This document shows, piece by piece, positions 51,133-59,089 of a DNA stretch of 64,000 nt. Source of the stretch: Acidobacteriota bacterium (GTDB lineage: Bacteria; Acidobacteriota; Terriglobia; Acidiferrales; UBA7541); NCBI GenBank assembly GCA_021832085.1, contig JAKBLM010000009.1:1-64000 (forward strand). The letters run 5' to 3'. The position numbers were made by a program, and so were the translations under genes. Position 1 is the stretch's first letter. Each line of letters begins with the position of its first letter. The notes beneath the pieces are model-generated. The model did not search any database. It had not been told where the DNA came from and saw only the letters and a list, made by a program, of their open reading frames with translations.

Positions 51133-53205
51133 TCACTGCACAACCCCGAGCGACTGGACGGTCACCGTGGCCGGGATCTCCCCCGGCGAAAGCACTGTCA
51201 CCCGCGGCACGAACGGCTCGAGCAGCCGCCGCAGATGGAATCGCGCCGGGCTGGAGCAGAGCAGAATCGCCCCCTCCATCGCCGCGCGCTCCCCGGCGAT
51301 GCGCTTTAGACCTTCGAGCACCCGCCGCACGAAGTTCGGCGGGATCGCACCGGCGCGGCCGGCGGCTTGGGGATCGAACGCGCGAGCAACCTCGTCCTCG
51401 ATCTCCGGATCGAGCGCGAGCACGCGCAGCCTGCCGTCCTCGCCCACCAGCCCCTGCACGAGAGATCGCCCGAGCGCCTGGCGGCACGCTTCGACCAGCT
51501 GCACCGGATTCTTCGTGACCGGGGCATTGTCTAGCAGCGTCTCGAGAATCCGTGGCAAGTCTCGAATGGGGACCTGCTCACGCAACAGCTGCGCCAGCAC
51601 CTTCTGCACCTCGCCGAGCGAAAGCACCTTCGGCACTAGCTCCTCGGCCAGCTTCGGCTGCGATTCGGCGAGCGCGTCGAGCAGCCGCTTGGTCTCGTGC
51701 CGGGTCAGCAGTTCGTGCGCGTAGTTGCGTACCACCTCCGAGAGGTGGGTTGCGACGATCGACGTGTGGTCCACCACCGCGTAGCCGGCCGCGAGCGCCT
51801 GCTCCTGCAGACCCGGCGCAATCCACTTCGCCGCCGCGCCAAAGGCCGGCTCGCGCGTTTCGATCCCGGCCAGCGGCGCCGGTGTCGGTTCGGAGCTGAT
51901 CGCCAGCAGTTGGTCCTGCACCAGCTCCCAGCGCGCTACTTCCACGCCACGGAGTTGGATCACGTATTCGCGAGGCCGCAGCTTGGCCTGGTCGGTGATG
52001 TGGATCGGCGGCACCAGAAAACCCAGTTGCTGTGCCAGATGCTGCCGAAGCGCCCGGATGCGGCCGAGCAACTGCCCGCCGCGGTTCTGGTCGACCAGCG
52101 GCACCAGCGCATAGCCCACTTCGAGTCCCAGCTCGTCGAGCTTCAGCAGGTTTTCGAGTTGTTCCTGTTGTTTCGGTTTCTTCCTTGCCGGCCCGGTTGA
52201 TAGTGATGACGCCGGCTCGGCCACGGGCGTCGCCTTGGCGAGCGTCGAGAGGTAGCCGACCAGTCCGGCCAACAGGAAAAAAGAGAATTTCGGCAGCCCC
52301 GGCACCAGCCCGAGCGCGAACATTGCGCCGGAGGCGATCTGCAGCGGCCGCTTCCGGGTGAAGAGCTGCTTGCCGATGGCCCGGTCGATCCCTTCGCCCG
52401 AGCTAGCGAGTGTGACGACGATGCCGCCGGCGATTGAAACTAGCAGCGAGGGAATCATCGTCACCAGGCCGTCGCCGACGGTCAGGATCGTGTAAGTGCG
52501 CAACGCCTGCTCGAGCGGTACGCCGTGCTGCAAGACGCCGATCAGCAGGCCGGCGACGATATTGATAGAGGTCAGCAGGATCGTCGCCAAGGCGTCGCGC
52601 TGACTGAAGCGCGCTGCGCCGTCCATCGCGCCGTAGAACTCGGCTTCATGGGTGATCTGCTCGCGCCGCGCCCGCGCCTGCTCCTCGTCGATCAACCCGG
52701 CATTCAGATCGGCGTCGATCGCCATCTGCTTACCCGGTAGCGCGTCGAGGGTGAAGCGCGCGGTCACCTCGGCTGTGCGCACCGCGCCGTGGTTGATCAC
52801 CAGATACTGGATGGCGATCAGGGCCAGGAAAATCACAAAGCCGACGATGTAGTTGCCGCCCACGACGAATTGCCCGAACGCTTCGATCACATGCCCGGCG
52901 GCGGCCGGCCCCTGGTTCCCGTGTAGCAGAATCCGCCGGCTGCTGGCGATGTTCAGCGCGATCCGGAACAACGTGAGGAACAGCAGTAGCGTGGGAAAGA
53001 CGGAAAACTGCACCGGGCGCAGAATTGAGAGGGCCGAAAGCAGCACGATCACCGCCAGCGTTACGCTGGTTGCAAGCAACAGATCGAGCACGAAGGCAGG
53101 CACCGGCACCAGGATCACAAACACCAGCGCCACCACCGCCGTCGGCACCAGCCATTCGGTTTGCAACCGGGCCGCCACACCACTTTTCGCCGCCGCTTGT
53201 GCCAT
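51133..53205 (-). CDS. flhA: Flagellar export gate protein FlhA
   Basis: This 690-aa protein forms the large export gate ring. Eight membrane segments lie in about residues 15-330, with GNYIVGFVIFLALIAIQYLV and the FHIPEP-like loop TARFTLDALPGKQMAIDADL. The cytoplasmic half contains LGLEVGYALVPLVDQNRGGQ and binds substrate-chaperone complexes. It overlaps the flhB stop by one base. Length is normal for the family. Confidence 0.96.
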   Translation of the reverse strand: MAQAAAKSGVAARLQTEWLVPTAVVALVFVILVPVPAFVLDLLLATSVTLAVIVLLSALSILRPVQFSVFPTLLLFLTLFRIALNIASSRRILLHGNQGPAAAGHVIEAFGQFVVGGNYIVGFVIFLALIAIQYLVINHGAVRTAEVTARFTLDALPGKQMAIDADLNAGLIDEEQARARREQITHEAEFYGAMDGAARFSQRDALATILLTSINIVAGLLIGVLQHGVPLEQALRTYTILTVGDGLVTMIPSLLVSIAGGIVVTLASSGEGIDRAIGKQLFTRKRPLQIASGAMFALGLVPGLPKFSFFLLAGLVGYLSTLAKATPVAEPASSLSTGPARKKPKQQEQLENLLKLDELGLEVGYALVPLVDQNRGGQLLGRIRALRQHLAQQLGFLVPPIHITDQAKLRPREYVIQLRGVEVARWELVQDQLLAISSEPTPAPLAGIETREPAFGAAAKWIAPGLQEQALAAGYAVVDHTSIVATHLSEVVRNYAHELLTRHETKRLLDALAESQPKLAEELVPKVLSLGEVQKVLAQLLREQVPIRDLPRILETLLDNAPVTKNPVQLVEACRQALGRSLVQGLVGEDGRLRVLALDPEIEDEVARAFDPQAAGRAGAIPPNFVRRVLEGLKRIAGERAAMEGAILLCSSPARFHLRRLLEPFVPRVTVLSPGEIPATVTVQSLGVVQ

Positions 53206-54272
53206 CAGGTTCGTCCTCCCGCCACCAGCCGCGCCTGTGCGTGTGCGCGATAGACGAAAGCGAGAATCTCGGCAACCGCCGTATAGAGTGTTGCCGGAAT
53301 CGCTTGGCCCACTGGCACGGTCTTGTAAAGCGCCCGCGCGAGCGGCCGGTTCTCAACGATTGGGATCTCCCGCCACCGGGCCAGCTCCTTGATCTTTTGC
53401 GCCAGCAGGTTCCGGCCCTTGGCCACCACTACCGGCGCCGCCATCTCTTCGGGCCGGTATTCGAGGGCGACGGCGTACTCAGTCGGATTGGTCACGACCA
53501 CGGTCGCGCGCTCGACGTCGCGCGCCATCCACCGCCGCCGCATCTCCCGCCGCACCCGCCGCACCCGTCCGCGAATCTCCGGATTCCCTTCGGAGTTCTT
53601 CATATCGTCCTTGACTTCCTGCTTGGTCATCCGCAGCGAGCGCTCGTGGGTAAACCACTGAAACGCGTAATCGACCCCGCCCCAGAGCACCATTACCAGC
53701 GACGCCTTCCAGGAAATCTCGAAAATCAGCCGCATGGCCAGCTGCAGCAGCGCCCGGGGGCTTATCCAGGAGTCGTGAAGGAAAACCGGCCAGTCGCGCA
53801 CGAAGATGTCGAAGGCCAGGTAGCAAACCACCGCGAAGGGGATCAGCGATTTCAGCGTTTTGCTCAGCCCGGCCGGCGAAAACAGGTTCTTGATGTTCGT
53901 CGCGGGATTCAGCCGGTTCCAGTTGAAGGCCAGCGGTTGACCGCTCACCAGCACGCCGCCTTGCGCGAAGGAAAGGAAAACGGCAGCGAGCCAGGCCAGC
54001 GCCATCGCCGGCAACGCCGCCCGCACCACCGCCAGCGCCGTGGTCGTATAGGCCGCATTCCCGGTCCACGATGGCAGCGCCGCCGATTCCACCATGCCGC
54101 CGAACAGCCGGCCCCAGGCCCCGAGGATCTCCCCCCGCTGCCAGCCGGCCAGCGCCACCACCGCCAGCACCGCGAAGGCGCCGACTAGGTCCCGGCTGCG
54201 GGTCACCTGGCCGCCCTCGCGCGCTTTCTGCCGTCGCCTGGGTGTCGGTTGCTCGGTGCGGTCTTCGCTCAC
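53205..54272 (-). CDS. flhB: Flagellar export switch protein FlhB
   Basis: This 355-aa protein controls substrate specificity switching. EDRTEQPTPRRRQKAREGGQ at the N terminus and four membrane segments are typical. The autocleavage site is Asn262-Pro263-Thr264-Glu265 (NPTE) in VVVTNPTEYAVALEY; most family members have NPTH, so the glutamate is a mild variation. GRNLLAQKIKELARWREIPI and ENRPLARALY follow. It works with FliK, encoded in the next block. Confidence 0.95.
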   Translation of the reverse strand: MSEDRTEQPTPRRRQKAREGGQVTRSRDLVGAFAVLAVVALAGWQRGEILGAWGRLFGGMVESAALPSWTGNAAYTTTALAVVRAALPAMALAWLAAVFLSFAQGGVLVSGQPLAFNWNRLNPATNIKNLFSPAGLSKTLKSLIPFAVVCYLAFDIFVRDWPVFLHDSWISPRALLQLAMRLIFEISWKASLVMVLWGGVDYAFQWFTHERSLRMTKQEVKDDMKNSEGNPEIRGRVRRVRREMRRRWMARDVERATVVVTNPTEYAVALEYRPEEMAAPVVVAKGRNLLAQKIKELARWREIPIVENRPLARALYKTVPVGQAIPATLYTAVAEILAFVYRAHAQARLVAGGRT

Positions 54273-54285
54273 GCTCGCAGTTCCC

Positions 54286-55056
54286 CTAATGGACCAGGTG
54301 CAGGATTTGCTCGCTGGTCACGATCGCCACGAAAAACCGGCTCTGCAGGTAGCTCGGCCAGAGCGCCACCACCCCGACCATCAGCAGGTAGCCGAGCAGC
54401 TGCTTCACCGAGAGTCCGACCAGCAGCACCGGCACCTGCGGCGAAATCCGGCTCAGAAAGCTGAGCGCCAGGTCCACGGCCATCGTCGCCACCAGCACCG
54501 GTGCGGCGATCTCCACGCCGATCACCCACATCGATTCGGCCACGCGAAACAGCTCCCGCACCGCCGGCAGCCCCACCGCGACCGTCCCCACCGGCACCAG
54601 CCGAAAGCTCTGCGCGAGCGCCAGCAGCATCCAGTGGTGCACGTTCAACTGGAGGAAGATCAGCACGGCGATCGTTTGGTAGAAGACCGAGAGCACCGGC
54701 GAGGTCGCGTTCGTCTGCGGATCGAACATGTTTTCGAGCGCAAAGCCCATCTGCACGCCGGCCACCTCGCCTGCTAGCTGAAACCCTTCGAACACGAACT
54801 GCACCGAGAGCCCCATCAGCAGCCCAAGCGCCGCCTCGCCAAGCGCCGTCGCCAGCCAGCCGCCGGCCGTCAGCGGGAGCGATTGCTGCGGATAACTGGG
54901 CACCAGAAGGATCGTGATCGCGACGGTGAGCCCTGCCTTCACCCTGGCCGGAAAGGCGCGGTTGCTCAGGAAAGGAGCGAATGCCATCAGTCCGCCGACC
55001 CGCAGGCCCACAAAGAGCGCGGGAAAGAAAAATCGTCGGACGAGCGTCGAAACCAC
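54286..55056 (-). CDS. fliR: Flagellar export protein FliR
   Basis: This 256-aa membrane protein has six or so hydrophobic segments, with RVGGLMAFAPFLSNRAFPAR near the start and GFQLAGEVAGVQMGFALENM in the middle, as in FliR/SctT. It forms the export gate with FliP and FliQ. An overlapping long frame (54269-55069) is only a reading shadow. It follows fliQ by 15 bases and precedes flhB by 13. Confidence 0.94.
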   Translation of the reverse strand: MVSTLVRRFFFPALFVGLRVGGLMAFAPFLSNRAFPARVKAGLTVAITILLVPSYPQQSLPLTAGGWLATALGEAALGLLMGLSVQFVFEGFQLAGEVAGVQMGFALENMFDPQTNATSPVLSVFYQTIAVLIFLQLNVHHWMLLALAQSFRLVPVGTVAVGLPAVRELFRVAESMWVIGVEIAAPVLVATMAVDLALSFLSRISPQVPVLLVGLSVKQLLGYLLMVGVVALWPSYLQSRFFVAIVTSEQILHLVH

Positions 55057-55071
55057 GGTCTCCTTGCATCC

Positions 55072-55341
55072 TTAACGGACAAACGGGTGAAAATTGGAGA
55101 AAAGCTGCACGGTGAAATCGACCATGTGCTCGAGCATCCAGGGCATCAGCAGAAAAGTGATCACGCCGACCGCCGCCAGCCGCGGCACCGTCGAAACCGT
55201 CGGCTCCTGCAGCGAGGTCATCGCCTGCACGATGCTGATCACCAGGCTGATCACCATCGCCGCCGCCAGGATCGGCGCCGAGATCCAGAACGAGGCCTCG
55301 AGCGCCAGCCGCGAAAGATGCACTACCATCTCAGCCGTCAT
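55072..55341 (-). CDS. fliQ: Flagellar export protein FliQ
   Basis: This 89-aa protein has two membrane helices (ISAPILAAAMVISLVISIVQ and AAVGVITFLLMPWMLEHMVD) linked by MTSLQEPTVSTVPRL, the family signature. It is part of the FliPQR gate. It lies nine bases after fliP. Confidence 0.95.
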   Translation of the reverse strand: MTAEMVVHLSRLALEASFWISAPILAAAMVISLVISIVQAMTSLQEPTVSTVPRLAAVGVITFLLMPWMLEHMVDFTVQLFSNFHPFVR

Positions 55342-55350
55342 CGCCGCTCC

Positions 55351-56094
55351 TCAATAGAAACTCTTCATCAGCGAGCCCATCACCAGGCCCCAGCCGTTCA
55401 CCGACACGAACAGCAGAATCTTCAGCGGCGTCGAAATCACCACCGGCGGCAGCTGCAGCATCCCGATCGAAGTGGTCACAGAGGCGACCACCATGTCGAT
55501 TACCAGGAACGGCAGAAACAGCACCGCTCCGATCTGGAATCCCGTCTTCAGCTCCGAGAGCAGGTAGGCTGGGGCCACCACTCGCATGGGCAGGTCGGCT
55601 GGCGTTTTCGGCCGCGGCAGATGCGCCAGATTCACGAACAGCGCCAAGTCCGACTCTCGCGCGTAGTGCAGCATGAAGTCCTTCACCGGCACGGCGCCCC
55701 GCTCGACCGCCTGCCAGGGCGTGATCGATCCCTGCTCGAGCGGCACCACGGCCGCTTTCTGGATCTGCGCGCAGACCGGCGCCATCACGAAGTAGGTCAA
55801 GATCAGGGCCAGCCCTACTAGCGTTTGGTTGCTCGGCGTTGTCTCGGTGCCGATCGCCTGCCGCAGGAAATGGAAGACGATGAGGATCCGGACGAAAGGC
55901 GTCATCGCCAGCAGGATTGCGGGCAGCAACGTCAGCACGGTGAGGACCAGCAGAATTGTCCATGGCAAGGAAACCCCGCCGTCGATGTGGATCAGCGCCG
56001 CGCCGCCCCGGCCCAAAGGGGCTGCCGCCAGCGGCACCGCCGCTCCCCAGCCTTCGCCCCCCGTAAGAAGTCGAAACGCGGTGCCCAGCATCAC
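55351..56094 (-). CDS. fliP: Flagellar export protein FliP
   Basis: This 247-aa protein has an N-terminal signal-like region and four membrane segments: WTILLVLTVLTLLPAILLAM, then FVRILIVFHFLRQAIGTETT, the highly conserved block with TPSNQTLVGLALILTYFVM, and FLPFLVIDMVVASVTTSIGM near the end. It is the core of the export gate. Its start overlaps the fliO stop by four bases. Confidence 0.96.
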   Translation of the reverse strand: MMLGTAFRLLTGGEGWGAAVPLAAAPLGRGGAALIHIDGGVSLPWTILLVLTVLTLLPAILLAMTPFVRILIVFHFLRQAIGTETTPSNQTLVGLALILTYFVMAPVCAQIQKAAVVPLEQGSITPWQAVERGAVPVKDFMLHYARESDLALFVNLAHLPRPKTPADLPMRVVAPAYLLSELKTGFQIGAVLFLPFLVIDMVVASVTTSIGMLQLPPVVISTPLKILLFVSVNGWGLVMGSLMKSFY

Positions 56095-56414
56095 CGGCCC
56101 CTCTGTCCGACAGATACCAGCGCCGCACCGCCGCCTGCTACTTCGTCACTGGCTTCGCCGAGTGGCGCCAGCAGGGAAATCGCTTGCGCCGTCGCCGCCA
56201 CCAGAAATTCCTGGCGGTCGCATTCGACGATCGCGACCAGCCGCCGCTCGCCGAGCGAGAGCGTTTCCCGAAGTCGCAGCCTCCGATCCCGGCGGATCTT
56301 CAACCGACCGAGCGGCGTGCGATGAAGCGCGCGCCGCAGCCCGCTGAGGAAAACGGTGAAGAAATCGGTACCGTTGCCGCGCCCGGCTTCCAGCTCTGCC
56401 ACCGCTCTCCGCAT
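56091..56414 (-). CDS. fliO: FliO-type protein lacking its membrane anchor
   Basis: This 107-aa protein lies exactly where fliO belongs, between fliN and fliP, and its second half (RRLRLRETLSLGERRLVAIV, CDRQEFLVAATAQAISLL) is the small beta domain of FliO. Typical FliO proteins start with a membrane helix. None is visible here, and no upstream in-frame start provides one, because the ATG at 56414 overlaps the fliN stop (TGATG). It probably acts from the cytoplasmic face in FliP assembly. Confidence 0.75.
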   Translation of the reverse strand: MRRAVAELEAGRGNGTDFFTVFLSGLRRALHRTPLGRLKIRRDRRLRLRETLSLGERRLVAIVECDRQEFLVAATAQAISLLAPLGEASDEVAGGGAALVSVGQRGR

Positions 56415-56707
56415 CAGGCGAACTCCGTGACGCGCACTGCCAGACCCTCGCCCACCACTTCGAACTCGGCCCAGCCGACCAGTTCCTTGTTGACGACGAG
56501 CGGCACGTCGGTGCTCTGGGCCCAGTCGGTCTCGATCACCGAGCCCGGATTCAGCCGGAGCAGGTTGCCCACGGTGAAGAGCGGCACACGCAATTCGACT
56601 GTCAGCCGGCAGGGAAACTGTTCGACCCGCTGCCACATCGCTTCTTCGCTCACCGCCGTCTCGGCCGCCGGTGTCGACACTTGGAGCGCACTCGCTGCTT
56701 GGGCCAT
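56414..56707 (-). CDS. fliN: Short flagellar switch protein FliN
   Basis: This 97-aa protein is a minimal SpoA domain: FPCRLTVELRVPLFTVGNLL, LNPGSVIETDWAQSTDVPLV and VNKELVGWAEFEVVGEGLAV. The start at 56707 has GAGG six bases upstream; the longer open frame upstream is fliL in another phase. It should sit at the base of the C-ring with FliM and the longer FliN-type protein (48442). It lies two bases after fliL. Confidence 0.88.
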   Translation of the reverse strand: MAQAASALQVSTPAAETAVSEEAMWQRVEQFPCRLTVELRVPLFTVGNLLRLNPGSVIETDWAQSTDVPLVVNKELVGWAEFEVVGEGLAVRVTEFA

Positions 56708-56709
56708 CG

Positions 56710-57198
56710 CTACCTCTGCACCAGGAAATCGGTGAAATAGACTTGCCGAACACCGAGCTTGGGAACCCGCCGGTCGAGTGCGTTGATCAGGTTCCGTTTC
56801 AATTGCATTTTGCCTGCCGGGGTCAACAGATCGGATGAATGGCAAGTCGTCATCACCGCGAGGATCGTATCGCGGATCTCCGGCACCGGGACCTTCTGGT
56901 CGCCGTCTTCCCCTTTCGAGACCGGTCCGGTGACACCTAGGTCGATGCTGACTTTCAGGTAGGCGTCGCGGTCGGTATCGGCCAGATTGACGATGAACTT
57001 GTTCAGGTGAACCAGGGTGAGCGGCGCCGTCGGCGCGGGTCCAGATGCGGCCGCCTTGCGGGAGAAGAAGTGCCAACCGAGCGCGCCGCCGGCGGCCAGC
57101 AGTAATAGGCCGAGCGCCAGCAGCAGGATCTTCTTGCTCGATCCTTTTTTCGGCGTGGCCGTTTCGTTTGCAACTTCGGGAGTCTTTTCGTTTGTCAC
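56710..57198 (-). CDS. fliL: Flagellar basal body-associated protein FliL
   Basis: This 162-aa single-pass protein supports the stator. A Lys-rich cytoplasmic start leads to the helix ILLLALGLLLLAAGGALGWH at about residues 24-43. The periplasmic FliL domain follows, with LVHLNKFIVNLADTDRDAYL and the late RVPKLGVRQVYFTDFLVQR. It begins with GTG 57198 and has no good ribosome site. It heads the fliL-to-MshEN block behind a sigma-54-type site. Confidence 0.92.
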   Translation of the reverse strand: MTNEKTPEVANETATPKKGSSKKILLLALGLLLLAAGGALGWHFFSRKAAASGPAPTAPLTLVHLNKFIVNLADTDRDAYLKVSIDLGVTGPVSKGEDGDQKVPVPEIRDTILAVMTTCHSSDLLTPAGKMQLKRNLINALDRRVPKLGVRQVYFTDFLVQR

Positions 57199-57213
57199 GG
57201 CGACCAGCAGAGG

Positions 57214-57231
57214 AGCAATCGACGCACCAAA
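57214..57231 (-). promoter_or_regulatory. Sigma-54-type promoter of the fliL block
   Basis: On the minus strand TTTGGTGCGTCGATTGCT has GG and GC exactly ten bases apart and a TTGC -12 box. The predicted start near 57203 leaves only about five bases before the fliL GTG, which implies near-leaderless translation. Confidence 0.6.
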
Positions 57232-57470
57232 CCGCTGGTTAAGGAAGCATCACCGCCCGCCGCTGAGACCTGCCGGCAAACTGCTGAACCCCCTCTGCTT
57301 ATCGCGCAGTTCCTGTCGCGCCCGCGCGCGGCCCGTTCTCGCCCGACTCGCCAAGTCGGTCGGCCGAGATTTCTCGGAATCCTTTCATGAAGATCCTCTA
57401 AGGCGCGAGTGGCTCCACCCCTCGCCGTTGCCTGCGCGAGGAGCGGAGTGACCCGCTGGGTGGGAGAGAC
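57232..57470. other. Spacer between flgE and the fliL promoter
   Basis: No gene is supported. CCGAGATTTCTCGG at 57364-57377 is a small perfect inverted repeat that could be part of a weak terminator or an activator site. Confidence 0.3.
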
Positions 57471-58709
57471 CTATTGCTGCATGGCGATGGCGTCCTGTGT
57501 CACCTGGTCGAGTGTCGTCACCACGCGCGAGTTTGCCTGATAACCGCGCTCGGCCAGAATCAGCTGTGCAAATTCGGTGGCGATGTCGACGTTCGATTGC
57601 TCGAGCGAGCCGCCCGCCAGCGTTCCGCGCCCGCCGGTATTGGGTGCGCCGATGTTCGGCTGGCCCGAGGAAAGGCTGGCGATGAACTCATTTGACCCGT
57701 TCCGGACCAGCCCCTGCTCGTTCGAAAACGAAGCCAGCGCGATCTGTCCGAGCGGGAGGGTCTGGCCGTTGCTGAAGATTCCCTGAATGGTCCCGTCGCT
57801 TTGGATGTTGAAATTCACCAGCGTGCCGCTGGCATAGCCGTCCTGCTGCGTCAAGGAGGTGGTGGAAGGCGAGCTGACCTGGGTAACGATCGGGGAGTTG
57901 TTGGCACCGTAGAGATCCCAGTTGAAGTTCAGGTTGCTTGCTCCGTCAGCCAGCCCGCTGATCGTGATGCCGGTGACGTTGCCGGTCGGCGAAGTCAGCT
58001 GTCCGTTGCCGTTGAAAGTTAGGTTGCCCGTGGCGATCGAAACGGGATTGCCCGTCTGTCCCACATCGGCCGCTGGAATGTCGGCCTCGTAGCTCCAGCT
58101 GTTTGCCACGGTTTTGGTGAATGTGAAAGTGAGCACATGCGTGTCCCCCAGCGAATCGTAGACGGTGACTGGTGTGTCGAAGGTGTCGCCTACCGCCGCG
58201 TTCGAGTTCAGGTTTAGCCCGAGTTGCAGATTCGCGGTCGCTTTGGGTGGACTCACTGAGCCGCTGGGAATCGCAATTGGGGCGAGTGTCTGGTTGGCGT
58301 TGATCGTGCCGTTGATAGCGGGGTAGCCGAGTACGACGCTTCCATCCGGCGTCAGCAGATCGCCGTTGGCGCCCACGGTGAAATTGCCGGCCCGCGTGTA
58401 AGCGCGCATCCCGTTGTTGTCGACCACGAAGAAGCCGTTACCTTGGATTGCCACATCGGTGGGTACGCCGGTCGACTCGATGCCGCCCTGCGTGAACAAC
58501 GCCGGGATCGAGCCCACCGTAGTGCCGACGCCGACCTGCACCGGGTTGCCGTCGCCGCTCGTGCCGATCTGCTGGTAGAAGAGATCCTGAAATTGCGGCT
58601 CGGCCGCCTTGTAACCAACCGTGTTCAGATTGGCCAGATTGTTCGAAATCACCGAAAGGGCCTGCGACTCGGCGTCGAGGCCGGAAAGCGCCGTCGAAAA
58701 CGATGGCAT
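57471..58709 (-). CDS. flgE: Flagellar hook protein FlgE
   Basis: This 412-aa hook subunit has FSTALSGLDAESQALSVISN with NNLANLNTVGYKAAEPQ at the N terminus, VAIQGNGFFVVDNNGMRAYT and a central Fn/hook region with VYDSLGDTHVLTFTFTK. The C terminus is EFAQLILAERGYQANSRVVT. AGAGGAG precedes the ATG. It is the last gene of the fliK-flgD-flgE block and lies 12 bases after flgD. Confidence 0.95.
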   Translation of the reverse strand: MPSFSTALSGLDAESQALSVISNNLANLNTVGYKAAEPQFQDLFYQQIGTSGDGNPVQVGVGTTVGSIPALFTQGGIESTGVPTDVAIQGNGFFVVDNNGMRAYTRAGNFTVGANGDLLTPDGSVVLGYPAINGTINANQTLAPIAIPSGSVSPPKATANLQLGLNLNSNAAVGDTFDTPVTVYDSLGDTHVLTFTFTKTVANSWSYEADIPAADVGQTGNPVSIATGNLTFNGNGQLTSPTGNVTGITISGLADGASNLNFNWDLYGANNSPIVTQVSSPSTTSLTQQDGYASGTLVNFNIQSDGTIQGIFSNGQTLPLGQIALASFSNEQGLVRNGSNEFIASLSSGQPNIGAPNTGGRGTLAGGSLEQSNVDIATEFAQLILAERGYQANSRVVTTLDQVTQDAIAMQQ

Positions 58710-58721
58710 AACGCTCCTCTC

Positions 58722-59087
58722 TTATTGCGAAATTCCCGCCGCCCGATCCGGCGCGGCATTGGCCGATGTCGAGGAACCCGGCGAGGGCTGCGCCTGTGAA
58801 CCCTGCAAGCCCTGGTCGAGGTCCTGCTTGATCCCGATCAGCTCGTTCAGGCTCCCGAACTGCGCCATCTCTCCGACGAACTGGTTGGGATCGACCGGAT
58901 TGAGCGGATCCTGGTACTGCAACTGCGCGGTCAGGATCGTAATGAAATCCTGGGTGTTCAATTGCGTTCCGCCCAGTCCCAGGTTGCTGTTGTCGGTGCC
59001 GGAGTTCGTTGTCCCGCCGGTTGTCGTGTCCGAAACGACCGGGTTTGGCGTGATAGGTAGTGTAACCATGCGTTCCTTTCCGAGCAC
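58722..59087 (-). CDS. flgD: Short hook-capping protein FlgD
   Basis: This 121-aa protein keeps the essential N-terminal FlgD motif, TQDFITILTAQLQYQDPLNP followed by VDPNQFVGEMAQFGSLNEL, which caps the growing hook. The C-terminal Fn3/Tudor domains of enteric FlgD (about 230 aa) are missing. Similar short forms occur in other phyla. It lies two bases after fliK and 12 before flgE. Confidence 0.9.
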   Translation of the reverse strand: MLGKERMVTLPITPNPVVSDTTTGGTTNSGTDNSNLGLGGTQLNTQDFITILTAQLQYQDPLNPVDPNQFVGEMAQFGSLNELIGIKQDLDQGLQGSQAQPSPGSSTSANAAPDRAAGISQ

Positions 59088-59089
59088 CG

